64,000 nt of DNA, from positions 6,376,001-6,440,000 of the forward strand of contig NZ_CP071090.1 in NCBI RefSeq assembly GCF_017301735.1, written 5' to 3'. Source of the stretch: Pyxidicoccus parkwaysis (GTDB lineage: Bacteria > Myxococcota > Myxococcia > Myxococcales > Myxococcaceae). Each line of letters starts with the position of its first letter. Within the stretch, counting starts at the first letter, position 1. The translations under genes were made by a program, and so were the position numbers. Positions 1 through 8,855 of this stretch are shown in pieces. Under the pieces are notes generated by a model. That model was not told where the DNA came from. It ran no database searches and saw only the letters and a list, made by a program, of their open reading frames with translations.

Positions 1-1085
1 GGCGTGAGTTGTACCGAGGTACACTTGGGAAACAGGGCCCGCATCATCGGTCCCCGGTCCTTGTCGCCCACCACGCCGAACACGAGGTGGATGCGGCGGT
101 CCGCGTACAGCGCGCGAAGGGAGGCGAGCAGCACCTCCACCCCCGCGGGGTTGTGCGCGCCGTCGAGCAGGAGGGGCGGCTGCCCGGGCACTTCCTCCAG
201 GCGCCCCGGCCAGCGCGCCGAGGCCAGCCCCGTGCGGGCGGCCTCCAGCGGCACGGCCACACCGCGCGCGTGCAGGGCCTCCAGACAGGCGAGCGCCACC
301 GCGGCGTTCTGCTTCTGGTGAGGCCCGCGCAGGGCGAGCGCCAGCCCCTCCAGCGACCAGGAAGGCCCCCGGTACGAGAGGGTTCCATCCGCCTTCGTCT
401 CGCCCGCGAAGTCCTTCCCCTCCACCCACAGGGGGACGCCCAATGCCTCGGCCTTGCGGACAATCGCCTCCAGGGCCTCCGGCTCCTGGCGGGACACCAC
501 GCAAGGCACGCCGGGCTTGAGGATGCCGGCCTTCTCCCCCGCGATGGCCGCGAGCGTGTGGCCCAGGTACTCCATGTGGTCGAAGGACACGGGCGTAATG
601 GCCGTCACCACCGGGCTCGACGCGGTGGTGGCGTCCAGGCGCCCACCGAGGCCCGTCTCCAGCACGGCCACGTCCACACCCACGCGGGCGAAGTGCCAGA
701 GGGCCACCACGGTGCCGAACTCGAAGTACGTCATCGGCTCGGAGACGGCGGACGGGTAGCGCTCCAGCACCTCGAGGATGGCGCGCCCGAAGTCCTCGTC
801 GGAGATGTCCACGCCGTCCACGCGGATGCGCTCGTTGATGCGCACCAGGTGCGGGGACGTGTAGAGGCCCACGTGGTGGCCTGCGGCCTGGAGCGCGGCG
901 GCGGTGAAGGCGCAGGTGCTGCCCTTGCCGTTGGTGCCCGCCACGTGCAGCGCCGGGTAGCGCCGCTCCGGGTGGCCCAGCGCCTCCAGCGCCTCGCGCA
1001 CGCGCTCCAGCCCCAGCTTGATGCCGGAGGGGTTGAGCTTCGTGAAGAAGGCCAGCGCCTCCTGGGGCGTCCGCGGGGCGCTCAT
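1..1085 (-). CDS. folC: Bifunctional folylpolyglutamate/dihydrofolate synthase (partial, C-terminus cut)
   Basis: Adds glutamate to folates (and, in bifunctional members, to dihydropteroate) using ATP in the cytosol. From the ATG at 1085 the protein reads MSAPRTPQEALAFFTKLNPS and reaches the Mur-ligase-type P-loop GTNGKGST at about residues 50-57. It then shows the family stretches SPHLVRINERI, TGLGGRLDAT, SFDHMEYLG and LLDGAHNPAG. About 361 residues are present; the rest of the C-terminal domain lies beyond the left edge. The start is 20 bp downstream of the accD stop on the same strand. The accD-folC order is a classical bacterial arrangement and suggests co-transcription. Only whether it is mono- or bifunctional is uncertain. 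Confidence 0.93.
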   Translation of the reverse strand, partial: MSAPRTPQEALAFFTKLNPSGIKLGLERVREALEALGHPERRYPALHVAGTNGKGSTCAFTAAALQAAGHHVGLYTSPHLVRINERIRVDGVDISDEDFGRAILEVLERYPSAVSEPMTYFEFGTVVALWHFARVGVDVAVLETGLGGRLDATTASSPVVTAITPVSFDHMEYLGHTLAAIAGEKAGILKPGVPCVVSRQEPEALEAIVRKAEALGVPLWVEGKDFAGETKADGTLSYRGPSWSLEGLALALRGPHQKQNAAVALACLEALHARGVAVPLEAARTGLASARWPGRLEEVPGQPPLLLDGAHNPAGVEVLLASLRALYADRRIHLVFGVVGDKDRGPMMRALFPKCTSVQLT

Positions 1086-1105
1086 GCCGGTGGCCTTCGC
1101 GTGCT

Positions 1106-1963
1106 TCAGCCCAGCAGGCCGAGAATCTGGCCCAGCTTCGTCCGCAGGTCCTTGCGGTGGACGATGCTGTCGATCATCCCGTGATCCAGCAGGAACTCGG
1201 AGCGCTGGAAGCCCTCGGGGAGCTTCTGGCGGATGGTCTGCTCAATCACGCGCGGGCCGGCGAAGCCGATGAGGGCCTTGGGCTCGGCGAGCATGACGTC
1301 GCCCAGCCACGAGAAGGACGCGGCCACGCCGCCGGTGGTGGGGTTGAGCAGCACGGAGATGTACGGCCGCGTGCCGGTGCGGAAGCGGGCGATGGCCGCG
1401 GACGTCTTCGCCATCTGCATGAGGGAGAAGATGCCCTCCTGCATGCGCGCGCCGCCGGACGCGGAGAAGATGATGGCCGAGCACTTCAGCTCGTGCGCGC
1501 GCTCGAAGACGCGCGTCACCTTCTCGCCCACCACCGAGCCCATGGAGCCGCCCATGAAGTCGAAGATGAAGCAGCCCACGGACACCTGGTGGCCCTCGAT
1601 GCGGCCCACGCCGGAGACGAAGGCGTCGTTCTCACCCAGGTTCTTCCGCGTGGACTTGAGCCGGTCCTTGTACTTCTTCGAGTCGGTGAACCCGAGCGGA
1701 TCCTGCGGCTCCAGCTCCTTGTCGAACTCCTCGAAGCTGTCCGGATCCAACAGCGCGTTGAGCCTCGCGCGAGCGGGCCAGGCGTGGTGGTGCTCGCAGT
1801 GCGGGCACACCATCCAGTTCTTCTCCAAATCCTGCCGGTAGAGGATTTCGTCGCAGGTCTCGCACTTGGCCCACAGGCCTTCCATGCGGGACGGGCGGGA
1901 CTCGGTTGGCTGCTCGGCTTCGGAGGGGGTGGAGATGCGGGGCTTCTTGGAGAACCAGGCCAT
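1106..1963 (-). CDS. accD: Acetyl-CoA carboxylase carboxyltransferase subunit beta
   Basis: Beta half of the carboxyltransferase that makes malonyl-CoA for fatty acid synthesis, acting with AccA in the cytosol. The 285-residue protein matches the usual AccD length. It has the N-terminal four-cysteine zinc ribbon (CETC at about residues 34-37 and CPHC at 53-56), then the crotonase-like core with SGVGRIEGHQVSVGCFIFDF, SGGARMQEG and NPTTGGVAASFSWLGD. The ATG at 1963 gives the typical MAWFSKKPRI start. It is followed after 20 bp by folC. AccA, AccB and AccC are not in the window. Confidence 0.97.
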   Translation of the reverse strand: MAWFSKKPRISTPSEAEQPTESRPSRMEGLWAKCETCDEILYRQDLEKNWMVCPHCEHHHAWPARARLNALLDPDSFEEFDKELEPQDPLGFTDSKKYKDRLKSTRKNLGENDAFVSGVGRIEGHQVSVGCFIFDFMGGSMGSVVGEKVTRVFERAHELKCSAIIFSASGGARMQEGIFSLMQMAKTSAAIARFRTGTRPYISVLLNPTTGGVAASFSWLGDVMLAEPKALIGFAGPRVIEQTIRQKLPEGFQRSEFLLDHGMIDSIVHRKDLRTKLGQILGLLG

Positions 1964-2069
1964 GACGAGGGCGGGTTAATCCCGCCTGCCCCCAGCCGTC
2001 AACCGTTCCGTGTAGCGCGCCGCGTTGACAGCCCCGGGATGACGGCGCGCGGGAGTACAGCTCGCGCGT

Positions 2070-2825
2070 CTACAGCTCGAACGTATCGCCGAGCTCGAGC
2101 ACATCCACCGGCAGCGGCGCCAGCTCCTTCTTGAGCTGCGTCACGAAGGCGGGCTTCAGGTGGTACAGCATCACCGAGGCCCCGTTGCGGCGGAACTTCT
2201 TCAGCTCCTGCTCCAGCGTGTACGGCGTGAGGTGGCCGGAGATGTCCGCGAGGGACTGGAGCTTGTTGGGGAAGGACGTCTCCAGGAGGAGCGCCTTGAG
2301 GTTCTCCGTCTGGTTGAGCGCCTTCCAGAGCTTGTCGGTGGGACCGGTGTCGCCGCTCATGGCGAGCGAGGTCTTCCCGTTGGAGATGATGAAGCCGCAC
2401 GACTCCACGGGGTGGCTCACCGGCACGCTGCGCACGGTGTAGGGGCCCACCTGGAAGGTGCTGCCCGCGCGGAAGGACTTGAGCTGGAGGACGGGGTTGG
2501 CGCGTGTGGGGATGCGGGTGAAGTCCGGCCACAGCGCGTTGTTGAACATGTTGTCGCGCAGGGCGCGCGTACACTCACGCGAGGCGTAGATGGTGACCGG
2601 CTTGTCGCGGCGGCCGATGACCAGGTCCGCCATCAGCGGCAGGTCCTTCACGTGGTCGAAGTGGCTGTGACCCACGAGGATGTGGTCCACGCGGCACAGC
2701 TCCTCCAGAGTGAGCGAGCCCGTCAGCGCCCCCGCGTCGAGCGCGAGCACGTCATCGACGAGGAAGCACGTGCTCTTGCAGGTGGGCAGCTCGCCGCCGT
2801 GGCAGCCGAGGACTCGCAGCTTCAC
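2070..2825 (-). CDS. Metallo-beta-lactamase-fold hydrolase, probable cyclic-nucleotide phosphodiesterase
   Basis: A 251-residue protein with the metallo-beta-lactamase metal site: HSHFDH at residues 53-58, a further His at about 138, Asp in SGDTG at about 159 and a late His in MLYHLKP. The HxHxDH placement and overall length resemble class II cyclic-nucleotide phosphodiesterases, but the sequence alone does not fix the substrate. Its start is a GTG at 2825, one base beyond the stop of the upstream Crp-type gene, so translation is probably coupled. With a cyclase and a cNMP-binding regulator directly upstream, degradation of a cyclic nucleotide is the simplest role. Other MBL hydrolase activities, such as RNase Z-like, cannot be excluded. 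Confidence 0.75.
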   Translation of the reverse strand: MKLRVLGCHGGELPTCKSTCFLVDDVLALDAGALTGSLTLEELCRVDHILVGHSHFDHVKDLPLMADLVIGRRDKPVTIYASRECTRALRDNMFNNALWPDFTRIPTRANPVLQLKSFRAGSTFQVGPYTVRSVPVSHPVESCGFIISNGKTSLAMSGDTGPTDKLWKALNQTENLKALLLETSFPNKLQSLADISGHLTPYTLEQELKKFRRNGASVMLYHLKPAFVTQLKKELAPLPVDVLELGDTFEL

Positions 2826-2826
2826 G

Positions 2827-3477
2827 CTAGAGGTCTCCGAACTTCCACTTCATCTCCAGGTATTGGAGATAGTCGTGGAGCCTGGACGTGTCATACACGG
2901 TCAGTCTGTCAGTCCCGCGCTCGATGAGGCCGGCCCGCTCCAGCTTGTCCAGCATGCTCCGCACCGCAGGCTCGCCCACGCCGAGCTGCCGGGGCATCTC
3001 GCGCACCAGGTAGTCAATCTCCACGCCCTCGTCGTGAGGGCGGCCGCGCGTCAGCGCCGCCTGGAGGATCTGGTGCACCACGCGGCTGGCCGGATCATGA
3101 TGGAGCAGGTTTTCAATCTGCGCGTCGGCCTCGGAGAGGCGCTCGGCCAGCTTCTTGATCATCCGGACGGCGATTTCGGCGTTGCCGCGGATCATCCCCT
3201 CGAACGTCTTGGGGTCGATGACCAGGAGGCGCGCATCGTCCTGGACGACGGCGGACGCGTTGCGGGGCTTGTTGGAGATGATGGCCATCTCCCCGAAGAA
3301 CTCGCCGGGGCCGAGCACCGCGAGCACCTTCTCCACGTCGCGTACGCGCTTGGAGATGGATACCCGGCCGGCCTGGATGACGTACATCTCCTTGCCGGTC
3401 TCTCCCTCGCGGAAGAGCTCGGTACCTTTGGGGAATTCCTTCCCGAAGCGTTGAAAGAGTGTTTCCTCGGCGCCCAT
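2827..3477 (-). CDS. Crp/Fnr-family cyclic-nucleotide-responsive transcription regulator
   Basis: The 216-residue protein has an N-terminal cyclic-nucleotide-binding beta-barrel (about residues 10-130). Its phosphate-binding cassette reads GEFFGEMAIISNKPRNASA and keeps the Glu and Arg that contact the ligand in Crp-type proteins. A dimer helix follows at about 125-145, then a winged helix with the recognition region QLGVGEPAVRSMLDKLERAGLI at about 170-192. It is therefore a likely cAMP- or cGMP-controlled DNA-binding protein rather than an Fe-S Fnr, since there is no N-terminal Cys cluster. It lies 79 bp downstream of a cyclase gene and 1 bp upstream of a phosphodiesterase-like gene, suggesting a ligand made and removed by its neighbours. 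Confidence 0.88.
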   Translation of the reverse strand: MGAEETLFQRFGKEFPKGTELFREGETGKEMYVIQAGRVSISKRVRDVEKVLAVLGPGEFFGEMAIISNKPRNASAVVQDDARLLVIDPKTFEGMIRGNAEIAVRMIKKLAERLSEADAQIENLLHHDPASRVVHQILQAALTRGRPHDEGVEIDYLVREMPRQLGVGEPAVRSMLDKLERAGLIERGTDRLTVYDTSRLHDYLQYLEMKWKFGDL

Positions 3478-3556
3478 CCTGCCCGCGAGTCAACCAGCCC
3501 CCACCCCACCGGTCAAATATCCTTGCTGTGCGCGGCGGTGGGACAGCCAGTGCGCG

Positions 3557-5920
3557 CTACTTGGTCGTGGCGGTGAAGACGCCATCCCAGTCCTGACCCG
3601 GTGGCAGCGTGCGGAACGCGGCGGCGGCCTCGGCGTAGCGGCGCGACGGCACGTCCTCCGGCCACAGCTCCAGCGTGCGCTGGAAGCGTTGCTGTGCGGC
3701 GTCCCAGTCACGAGCGATGAAACGGTCCACGCCCTCCTCGAAGACGCGGATGGCCTCGGCGTCCGCGCCTTCGGGCCGGCCCATGGCGCGCAACTCGTAG
3801 ATGGCCACGGGCTCCTGCTTGCCCTTCACGCGCACGGCGCCCAGACGTCGGGCGATGACGTGCTCCCTCACCTGGAGGTACGTCCCTTCCGCGACGAGGA
3901 TGCGGGTGCCGTACTCCTTGTTGAGCCCCTCGAGGCGCGAGGCGAGATTCACGGCGTCGCCCATGACGGTGTAGTTGAAGCGCGACTCGGTGCCCATGTG
4001 GCCCACGTTCATCGGGCCGGTGTTGACGCCCACGCCGATGTCCACTTCGGGCAGGCCGGCGGCGCGCCAGCGGACCTTGAGCTCCTGGAGCTTGTCGAGG
4101 AAGCCCAGCGCCGTGCGGCAGGCGCGCAGCGCGTGGTCCGGCTGGTCCACCGGCGCGCCCCAGAAGCACATGATGGCGTCGCCGATGTACTTGTCGAGCG
4201 TGCCCCCGTGGGCGAACACCACGCCCGTCATCGGCGTGAGGTACTGGTTGATGAAGGTGACCAGGCCCTCGGGCGACATGCGCTCGGACAGCGTGGTGAA
4301 GCCGCGGATGTCGGAGAAGAGGACGGTGAGCTCCTTACGCTCGCCGCCGAGCTTGAGACGCTCGGGGTGGGCCAGCACCTGCTCCATGACGCTGGCGTCC
4401 AGGTAGTGCTGGAAGGTGTGGCGCAGGCGCGCCTTCTCCTGGTCCACGGTGCGGTAGCCGAGGAAGAGGACGCCGAACGCGGAGGTGAAGAGGGACAGCA
4501 TCGGCATCACGGTGGCCACCTGGATGCCGCGTGCGAAGAGGACCTGAGCCACGGTGAGCCACGCGGCGGCCAACAGCGCCACCGCGCCCAGCTTCCACGA
4601 GTAGCGCACGTAAGGCAGCAGCCGGGCGAGCAGCACCGCCGCGCCCACCATGAAGAGCAGCTCCAGGCCGATGAGCCCCTCGGGCCGGGTGAGGAAGTCC
4701 TGCGCGAGGATGTTGGAGAGGAACGCGGCGTGGACGTAGACGCCGGGCTCGAACTCGCGGAACGGCGTGACGCGCTGGTCGTAGTTGCCGAGCAGCGTGA
4801 CCCCGACGAGCACGGCCTTGCCCTTCACGTCCTTCTTGTCGAAGGAGCCGTCGAGCACGTCCGCCATGCTCAGCGTGGTGAAGCTGCCGGAGGGGCCGGG
4901 GTAGTTGATGAGCGTGAAGGGCTCGGACAGGGGCGTGGGGACGATGACGGGAGCATCGCTCGCACGGCGCAGTCGGGCCCCGGCGAGAGCGCCCTCATCC
5001 GCGTCGTACAGCGGCTCCACCTGCGCGCCGTAGAACGCCGCGGCCGTCTGCACGCTGAGCGCCGGGAGGAAGCCGCCAGGGCCCTCCAGCTTCGCGAAGA
5101 CGGGCATGCGGCGCAGCGTGCCGTCCAAATCCATGACCGCGCTGAAGTGGCCGATGCGCTCGCTGGCCCGCGCCAGCTCCGGCAGGGGGAGCTGCGCGGA
5201 GTAGTTGCGCCAGCCCGGCACCGACTTCACGTCCACGTCGAAGGAGGAGCCCGGAACGGCACCGGGGAAGCTGCGCAACAGGTGCGGCTCCAGCAGCGCG
5301 GCCCACTCCGCCTCGCGCGAGGCGAACTGCTCGCGGTCCATGGACGGGTACACCATCACTCCCTGGACGGACTGAGGCGCGCGGGACAGCGCAGCGGCGA
5401 GGAGGCTGTCGCGCGAGGACGGTGCTCCGGCGGCGAGGCTCGCGCGTACCTCGGCGAGGGCTTTGGCCGGGTCCTCCGCGTCCAGCAGGTGCCGCAGGAT
5501 TCGGGCGTTCTCGTCCGCGGAGCGGGCGCCGTTCTCCGGGTCCTCGTCCGCGAAAATCATGTCGAGGCCGATGGCGGATGCGCCGGCCTCTCGCAGGTTG
5601 TCGATGCCCTTGGCCACGAGGTCCCGAGGCCACGGCCAGCGTCCGTGAGCGCGGGCGCTCTTCTCGTCCACGGCCACCACGACGACGCGCGGGTCGACGG
5701 TCCGGGGGCCTCGGATGCGGAACTGGAGGTCGGTGGCCTTGCCTTCCAGCAGGCGGATGCCTCGAGCCAGCAGCGGCACGTCCGCGTCTTTCCCCGACAC
5801 GAGCCCCACGGAGGGCGTGCGCTCCACCCATACATGCAGGGCGCAGGAGGCAGCGGCGAGCACCAGGGCGAGCAGCTCGAAGCGATGGCGCGAGAGGAAG
5901 GAGGTCATCCCGGAGGGCAT
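3557..5920 (-). CDS. CHASE2-domain class III adenylate/guanylate cyclase
   Basis: A 787-residue membrane receptor cyclase. A signal-anchor helix (about 14-32) is followed by a periplasmic CHASE2-type sensor, three transmembrane helices (about 413-433, 440-460, 468-488), then a class III catalytic domain (about 528-705). Metal-binding aspartates are present in LFSDIRGF and DKYIGDAIMCF; the Lys of DKYIGD and Thr of NYTVMGDAVN fit adenine selection, so cAMP is the likely product. The last 80 residues look like a short helical, TPR-like tail (GVDRFIARDWDAAQQRF). An alternative start is Met5 (5908). The phosphodiesterase-like and Crp-type genes follow on the same strand, and purM diverges 72 bp away. 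Confidence 0.9.
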   Translation of the reverse strand: MPSGMTSFLSRHRFELLALVLAAASCALHVWVERTPSVGLVSGKDADVPLLARGIRLLEGKATDLQFRIRGPRTVDPRVVVVAVDEKSARAHGRWPWPRDLVAKGIDNLREAGASAIGLDMIFADEDPENGARSADENARILRHLLDAEDPAKALAEVRASLAAGAPSSRDSLLAAALSRAPQSVQGVMVYPSMDREQFASREAEWAALLEPHLLRSFPGAVPGSSFDVDVKSVPGWRNYSAQLPLPELARASERIGHFSAVMDLDGTLRRMPVFAKLEGPGGFLPALSVQTAAAFYGAQVEPLYDADEGALAGARLRRASDAPVIVPTPLSEPFTLINYPGPSGSFTTLSMADVLDGSFDKKDVKGKAVLVGVTLLGNYDQRVTPFREFEPGVYVHAAFLSNILAQDFLTRPEGLIGLELLFMVGAAVLLARLLPYVRYSWKLGAVALLAAAWLTVAQVLFARGIQVATVMPMLSLFTSAFGVLFLGYRTVDQEKARLRHTFQHYLDASVMEQVLAHPERLKLGGERKELTVLFSDIRGFTTLSERMSPEGLVTFINQYLTPMTGVVFAHGGTLDKYIGDAIMCFWGAPVDQPDHALRACRTALGFLDKLQELKVRWRAAGLPEVDIGVGVNTGPMNVGHMGTESRFNYTVMGDAVNLASRLEGLNKEYGTRILVAEGTYLQVREHVIARRLGAVRVKGKQEPVAIYELRAMGRPEGADAEAIRVFEEGVDRFIARDWDAAQQRFQRTLELWPEDVPSRRYAEAAAAFRTLPPGQDWDGVFTATTK

Positions 5921-5992
5921 GGTAGCCGCAAAGACGACACCGCTGTTTCACGGCCCGAGACACGCGGGCCCCGGCCGGGTAGAAGGCCGCCC

Positions 5993-7030
5993 GTGGGAAC
6001 GACCTACAAGCAGTCCGGAGTGGACATCGAGGCCGGCGACGCGTTCGTCGAGCGCATCAAACCCTATGCCGCGCGCACCATGCGCCCCGAGGTGGTGGCC
6101 GGGGTGGGTGGCTTCGGCGGCCTGTTCGCCCTGCCGCCCGGCAAGTACAAGGAGCCGGTGCTGGTGGCCGGCACGGACGGCGTGGGCACCAAGCTGAAGG
6201 TGGCCTTCTCCGCCGGGCGCCACGGCACGGTGGGCATCGACCTCGTCGCCATGTCGGTGAACGACATCCTCACCTGCGGCGCCGAGCCCCTGTTCTTCCT
6301 CGACTACTTCGCCACCGGCCGGCTGGAGGTGGACGCCGCCGCCGAGGTGGTGAAGGGCATCGCCCTCGGCTGTGAGCAGGCCGGGTGCACGCTGCTCGGC
6401 GGCGAGACGGCGGAGATGCCGGGCTTCTACGCGCGAGGCGAGTACGACCTGGCGGGCTTCTGCGTGGGCGTGGTGGAGCGCTCGGCCATCATCGACGGCA
6501 AGAGCGTGAAGCCCGGTGACGCGCTCATCGGCCTCACCTCCTCCGGCCTGCACAGCAACGGCTACTCGCTGGCGCGCAAGGTGCTGCTGGACGACGCGAA
6601 GCTGGCGCTGGACGCGACGCCGGAAGGCCTCGACAGGCCGCTCGGCGATGCGCTGCTGGAGCCCACGCGCATCTACGTGAAGGACGCGCTCGCGCTGTGC
6701 CAGGCGGTGAAGGTGAAGGGCATGGCCCACATCACCGGCAGCGGCATTCCGGGCAACCTGCCCCGTTGCCTGCCCGACGGCACGCGCGCGGTGCTGAGCG
6801 AGAAGACGTGGACGAAGCCGCCCATCTTCGACCTCATCGCCAAGCGCGGCGGCGTGGCGCGCGACGAGATGTTCAACACGTTCAACATGGGCCTGGGCCT
6901 CATCGTCGTGGTGGCGAAGGAGGACGTGGCGCAGGCGCTGAGCGTGTTGAAGGCGCGCGGCGTGCAGGCCACCGAGGTGGGCCGCGTGGAAGCCGGCCAG
7001 GGCGAGGCGACGGCGGTCATCGAGCCATGA
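5993..7030 (+). CDS. purM: Phosphoribosylformylglycinamidine cyclo-ligase (AIR synthase)
   Basis: Catalyses the ATP-dependent closure of the imidazole ring (FGAM to AIR) in purine synthesis. The frame is open far upstream, but homology begins at the GTG at 5993 (MGTTYKQSGVDIEAGD), giving 345 residues, the normal PurM length. Family stretches include VGGFGGLFALP, GTDGVGTKLKVA, MSVNDILTCGAEPLFFLDY, GGETAEMPGFY, SSGLHSNGYSLAR, HITGSGIPGNLPR and FNTFNMGLGL. The stop overlaps the purN start as ATGA, so the two are translationally coupled. The 72 bp upstream must hold its promoter and that of the divergent cyclase. Confidence 0.96.
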   Translation: MGTTYKQSGVDIEAGDAFVERIKPYAARTMRPEVVAGVGGFGGLFALPPGKYKEPVLVAGTDGVGTKLKVAFSAGRHGTVGIDLVAMSVNDILTCGAEPLFFLDYFATGRLEVDAAAEVVKGIALGCEQAGCTLLGGETAEMPGFYARGEYDLAGFCVGVVERSAIIDGKSVKPGDALIGLTSSGLHSNGYSLARKVLLDDAKLALDATPEGLDRPLGDALLEPTRIYVKDALALCQAVKVKGMAHITGSGIPGNLPRCLPDGTRAVLSEKTWTKPPIFDLIAKRGGVARDEMFNTFNMGLGLIVVVAKEDVAQALSVLKARGVQATEVGRVEAGQGEATAVIEP

Positions 7031-7695
7031 GCGTGAAGCGGGCGCGGCTGGGAGTGCTCGTCAGCGGCAGCGGGAGCAACCTGCAGGCGTTGCTGGACGC
7101 GTGCGCGCAGGAGGGCTTCCCGGCCGAGGTGGCCTGCGTGCTCTCCAACGTGCCCACCGCCTTCGCGCTGGAGCGCGCGCGCAAGGCGGGCGTGCCCGCG
7201 GTGGTGGTGGACCACAAGGCCTTCGCCTCGAAGACGGACTTCGAGAAGGCGCTGCTGGACGCGCTGCGCGGCGCGGGCGTGGAGTGGGTGTGCCTGGCGG
7301 GCTTCATGCGCCTGTTGAGCGCGGACTTCCTGGGGCACTACGCGGGGCGGGTGCTGAACATCCACCCTTCCCTGCTCCCGGCCTTCCCGGGGCTGCATGC
7401 ACAGCGGCAGGCGCTGGAGCGCGGGGTGAAGGTGGCCGGCTGCACCGTGCACTTCGTGGACGCGGGCACGGACACGGGCCCCATCATCGCGCAGGCCGCC
7501 GTGCCGGTGCTGCCGGACGATGACGAGAAGTCGCTGAGCGCGCGCATCCTCACCGAGGAGCACCGCCTCTACCCGCTCGCCGTGCGGCTGGCGGTGACGG
7601 GCAAGGTGGCGATGGACGGGACGCGCACGCGCGTGGACGCGCAGCCCGCGGTGGGAGAGTTGTCCCTGCGGAGCCCCGGAGCACCGCGCTCATGA
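7027..7695 (+). CDS. purN: Phosphoribosylglycinamide formyltransferase
   Basis: Transfers the formyl group of 10-formyl-tetrahydrofolate to GAR in the third step of purine synthesis. The 222-residue protein starts with the typical GVLVSGSGSNLQALLDA nucleotide-binding region. It carries the folate and catalytic stretches CLAGFMRLLS and LNIHPSLLPAFPGLHAQRQA, whose Asn and His are catalytic, and FVDAGTDTGPIIAQAAVPV with the catalytic Asp. The ATG at 7027 overlaps the purM stop (ATGA), and its own stop overlaps the next gene the same way. The last 30 residues form an unconserved tail. Confidence 0.96.
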   Translation: MSVKRARLGVLVSGSGSNLQALLDACAQEGFPAEVACVLSNVPTAFALERARKAGVPAVVVDHKAFASKTDFEKALLDALRGAGVEWVCLAGFMRLLSADFLGHYAGRVLNIHPSLLPAFPGLHAQRQALERGVKVAGCTVHFVDAGTDTGPIIAQAAVPVLPDDDEKSLSARILTEEHRLYPLAVRLAVTGKVAMDGTRTRVDAQPAVGELSLRSPGAPRS

Positions 7696-8189
7696 CGGAC
7701 CCGGGCTCGTCCGCCCGTGAGGACCGCGTCGCCGCGCTGCGCGAGGCCCGCGTGGTGCTGGTGAGCGCGTGCCTCCTCGGCGAGGCGTGCCGGTTCGACG
7801 GGCGCTCCAAGCGCTCCGAGCCGGTGATGGCGGCACTGGAGGGCAAGGAAGTCGTCCCCATGTGCCCGGAGGTGGGCGGAGGCCTGCCCATTCCCCGTCC
7901 CCCGGTGGAGCTCAGCGACGGCACCGGCGTGGACGTCTGGGCGGGACGCGCACGCGCACTGGAGCGCGAGGCCGGCGTGGACCGCACCGAGGCCTTCCTG
8001 CGCGGCGCGCGGATGGCGCTGGAGGCGGCACGGAAGTTCGGCGCGACGGTGGCCCTGCTGAAGGAGAAAAGCCCTTCGTGCGGAAGCCAACACGTGTACG
8101 AGGCCGGCAAGTTGCGTTCCGGTGAAGGCATCACCGCCGCGCTCCTGCGCGCCGAGGGCATCACCGTCCTCAGCGACGAGGACTTGTAA
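7692..8189 (+). CDS. DUF523 family protein (YbbK-like)
   Basis: A 165-residue cytosolic protein of the DUF523 family, whose biochemical role is not established. It shows the family's cysteine and glycine motifs: SACLLGEACRFDG (about residues 25-37), CPEVGGGLPIPRPPVEL (about 58-74) and LLKEKSPSCG (about 127-136). The ATG overlaps the purN stop as ATGA, making it the third gene of a tightly coupled purM-purN unit. The arrangement suggests co-expression with purine synthesis but does not show a role in it. A roughly 240-bp gap follows. Confidence 0.85.
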   Translation: MTDPGSSAREDRVAALREARVVLVSACLLGEACRFDGRSKRSEPVMAALEGKEVVPMCPEVGGGLPIPRPPVELSDGTGVDVWAGRARALEREAGVDRTEAFLRGARMALEAARKFGATVALLKEKSPSCGSQHVYEAGKLRSGEGITAALLRAEGITVLSDEDL

Positions 8190-8428
8190 CACCGCCGGGC
8201 GTTCAATCCCTGACAGCGGCACCGGCCCTTCCCCTATTGACAGACAACACCCGGACCTCGGCGTCACCGAGGCGATAAAGCATTCTCACAATCCGGGACA
8301 TTCCCAGACACGAAGCAGGTGGTCACCTTGCTTCGCCCTGAATTCACAGACAGGCTTCAACACTACAGCCCGGCCCGACAGGAGCACCGTCGCGCCTGAA
8401 GGACGGGAGCGCATCGTGGGGGCCGTGA

Positions 8429-8842
8429 ATGATTGATTTCAGATACGACCTGGTGAACGACATCGTCATCGCAACCGTTCACTACACGCTGCGCACCCGG
8501 GAGGACGTGCTCGCCTGGCATCAGGAGTGGAAGCGCGGACTGAAGCAGTTCACCCTGGAGCGCAAACCCGACGTGGTCATCGTGCTCGATGACTTTCATG
8601 TCCAGGACGAAGCCTTGTCCCTCTGGGGCACGTTCCGGGCCGACCTGACCAGGAATCACATGGGCATCAACTACTGCGTCGGGGGAGATACCGCCGTGCG
8701 CGTCACCATCTTCACCAGCGGCGTGCGCTTCAACGCCCCCACGGCCGAGGCCGACACCGTGGAGGAAGCGATTGAGTGCATCCGGGCGGTCCGCCGCCGC
8801 GCCCAGCTCTCGCAGCGCGGCATCATGGCGTCCCTGGGGTGA
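8429..8842 (+). CDS. Conserved small protein of unknown function
   Basis: A 137-residue protein I do not recognise. It has no signal peptide or membrane segment and an alternating strand/helix pattern: DIVIATVHYTL, DVVIVLDDFHV, AVRVTIFTSGVRF and a C-terminal helix VEEAIECIRAVRRRA. This loosely resembles STAS or SpoIIAA-like folds, and that is only an impression. The ATG at 8429 has a G-rich Shine-Dalgarno (GGGGGCC) about 6 nt upstream. It stands alone: DUF523 ends 240 bp before it and the next gene is convergent, its stop 13 bp away. Sensory or regulatory use is possible but unsupported. Confidence 0.6.
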   Translation: MIDFRYDLVNDIVIATVHYTLRTREDVLAWHQEWKRGLKQFTLERKPDVVIVLDDFHVQDEALSLWGTFRADLTRNHMGINYCVGGDTAVRVTIFTSGVRFNAPTAEADTVEEAIECIRAVRRRAQLSQRGIMASLG

Positions 8843-8855
8843 TGGACAGACATCG

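Noticed and set aside
3689..5992. Upstream extension of the purM frame
   Set aside because: The frame stays open through the antisense of the cyclase gene. PurM homology begins at the GTG 5993, giving the normal length.
8256..8272. CCTCGG-CGTCA-CCGAGG hairpin as terminator of the purM-purN-DUF523 unit
   Set aside because: The stem is only 6 bp with no T-run; short GC stems like this are common in this sequence.
8237..8280. TTGACA at 8237 as a promoter of the small protein at 8429
   Set aside because: No -10 box lies 16-18 bp downstream; the nearest AT-rich hexamer (GATAAA, 8274) is 31 bp away.
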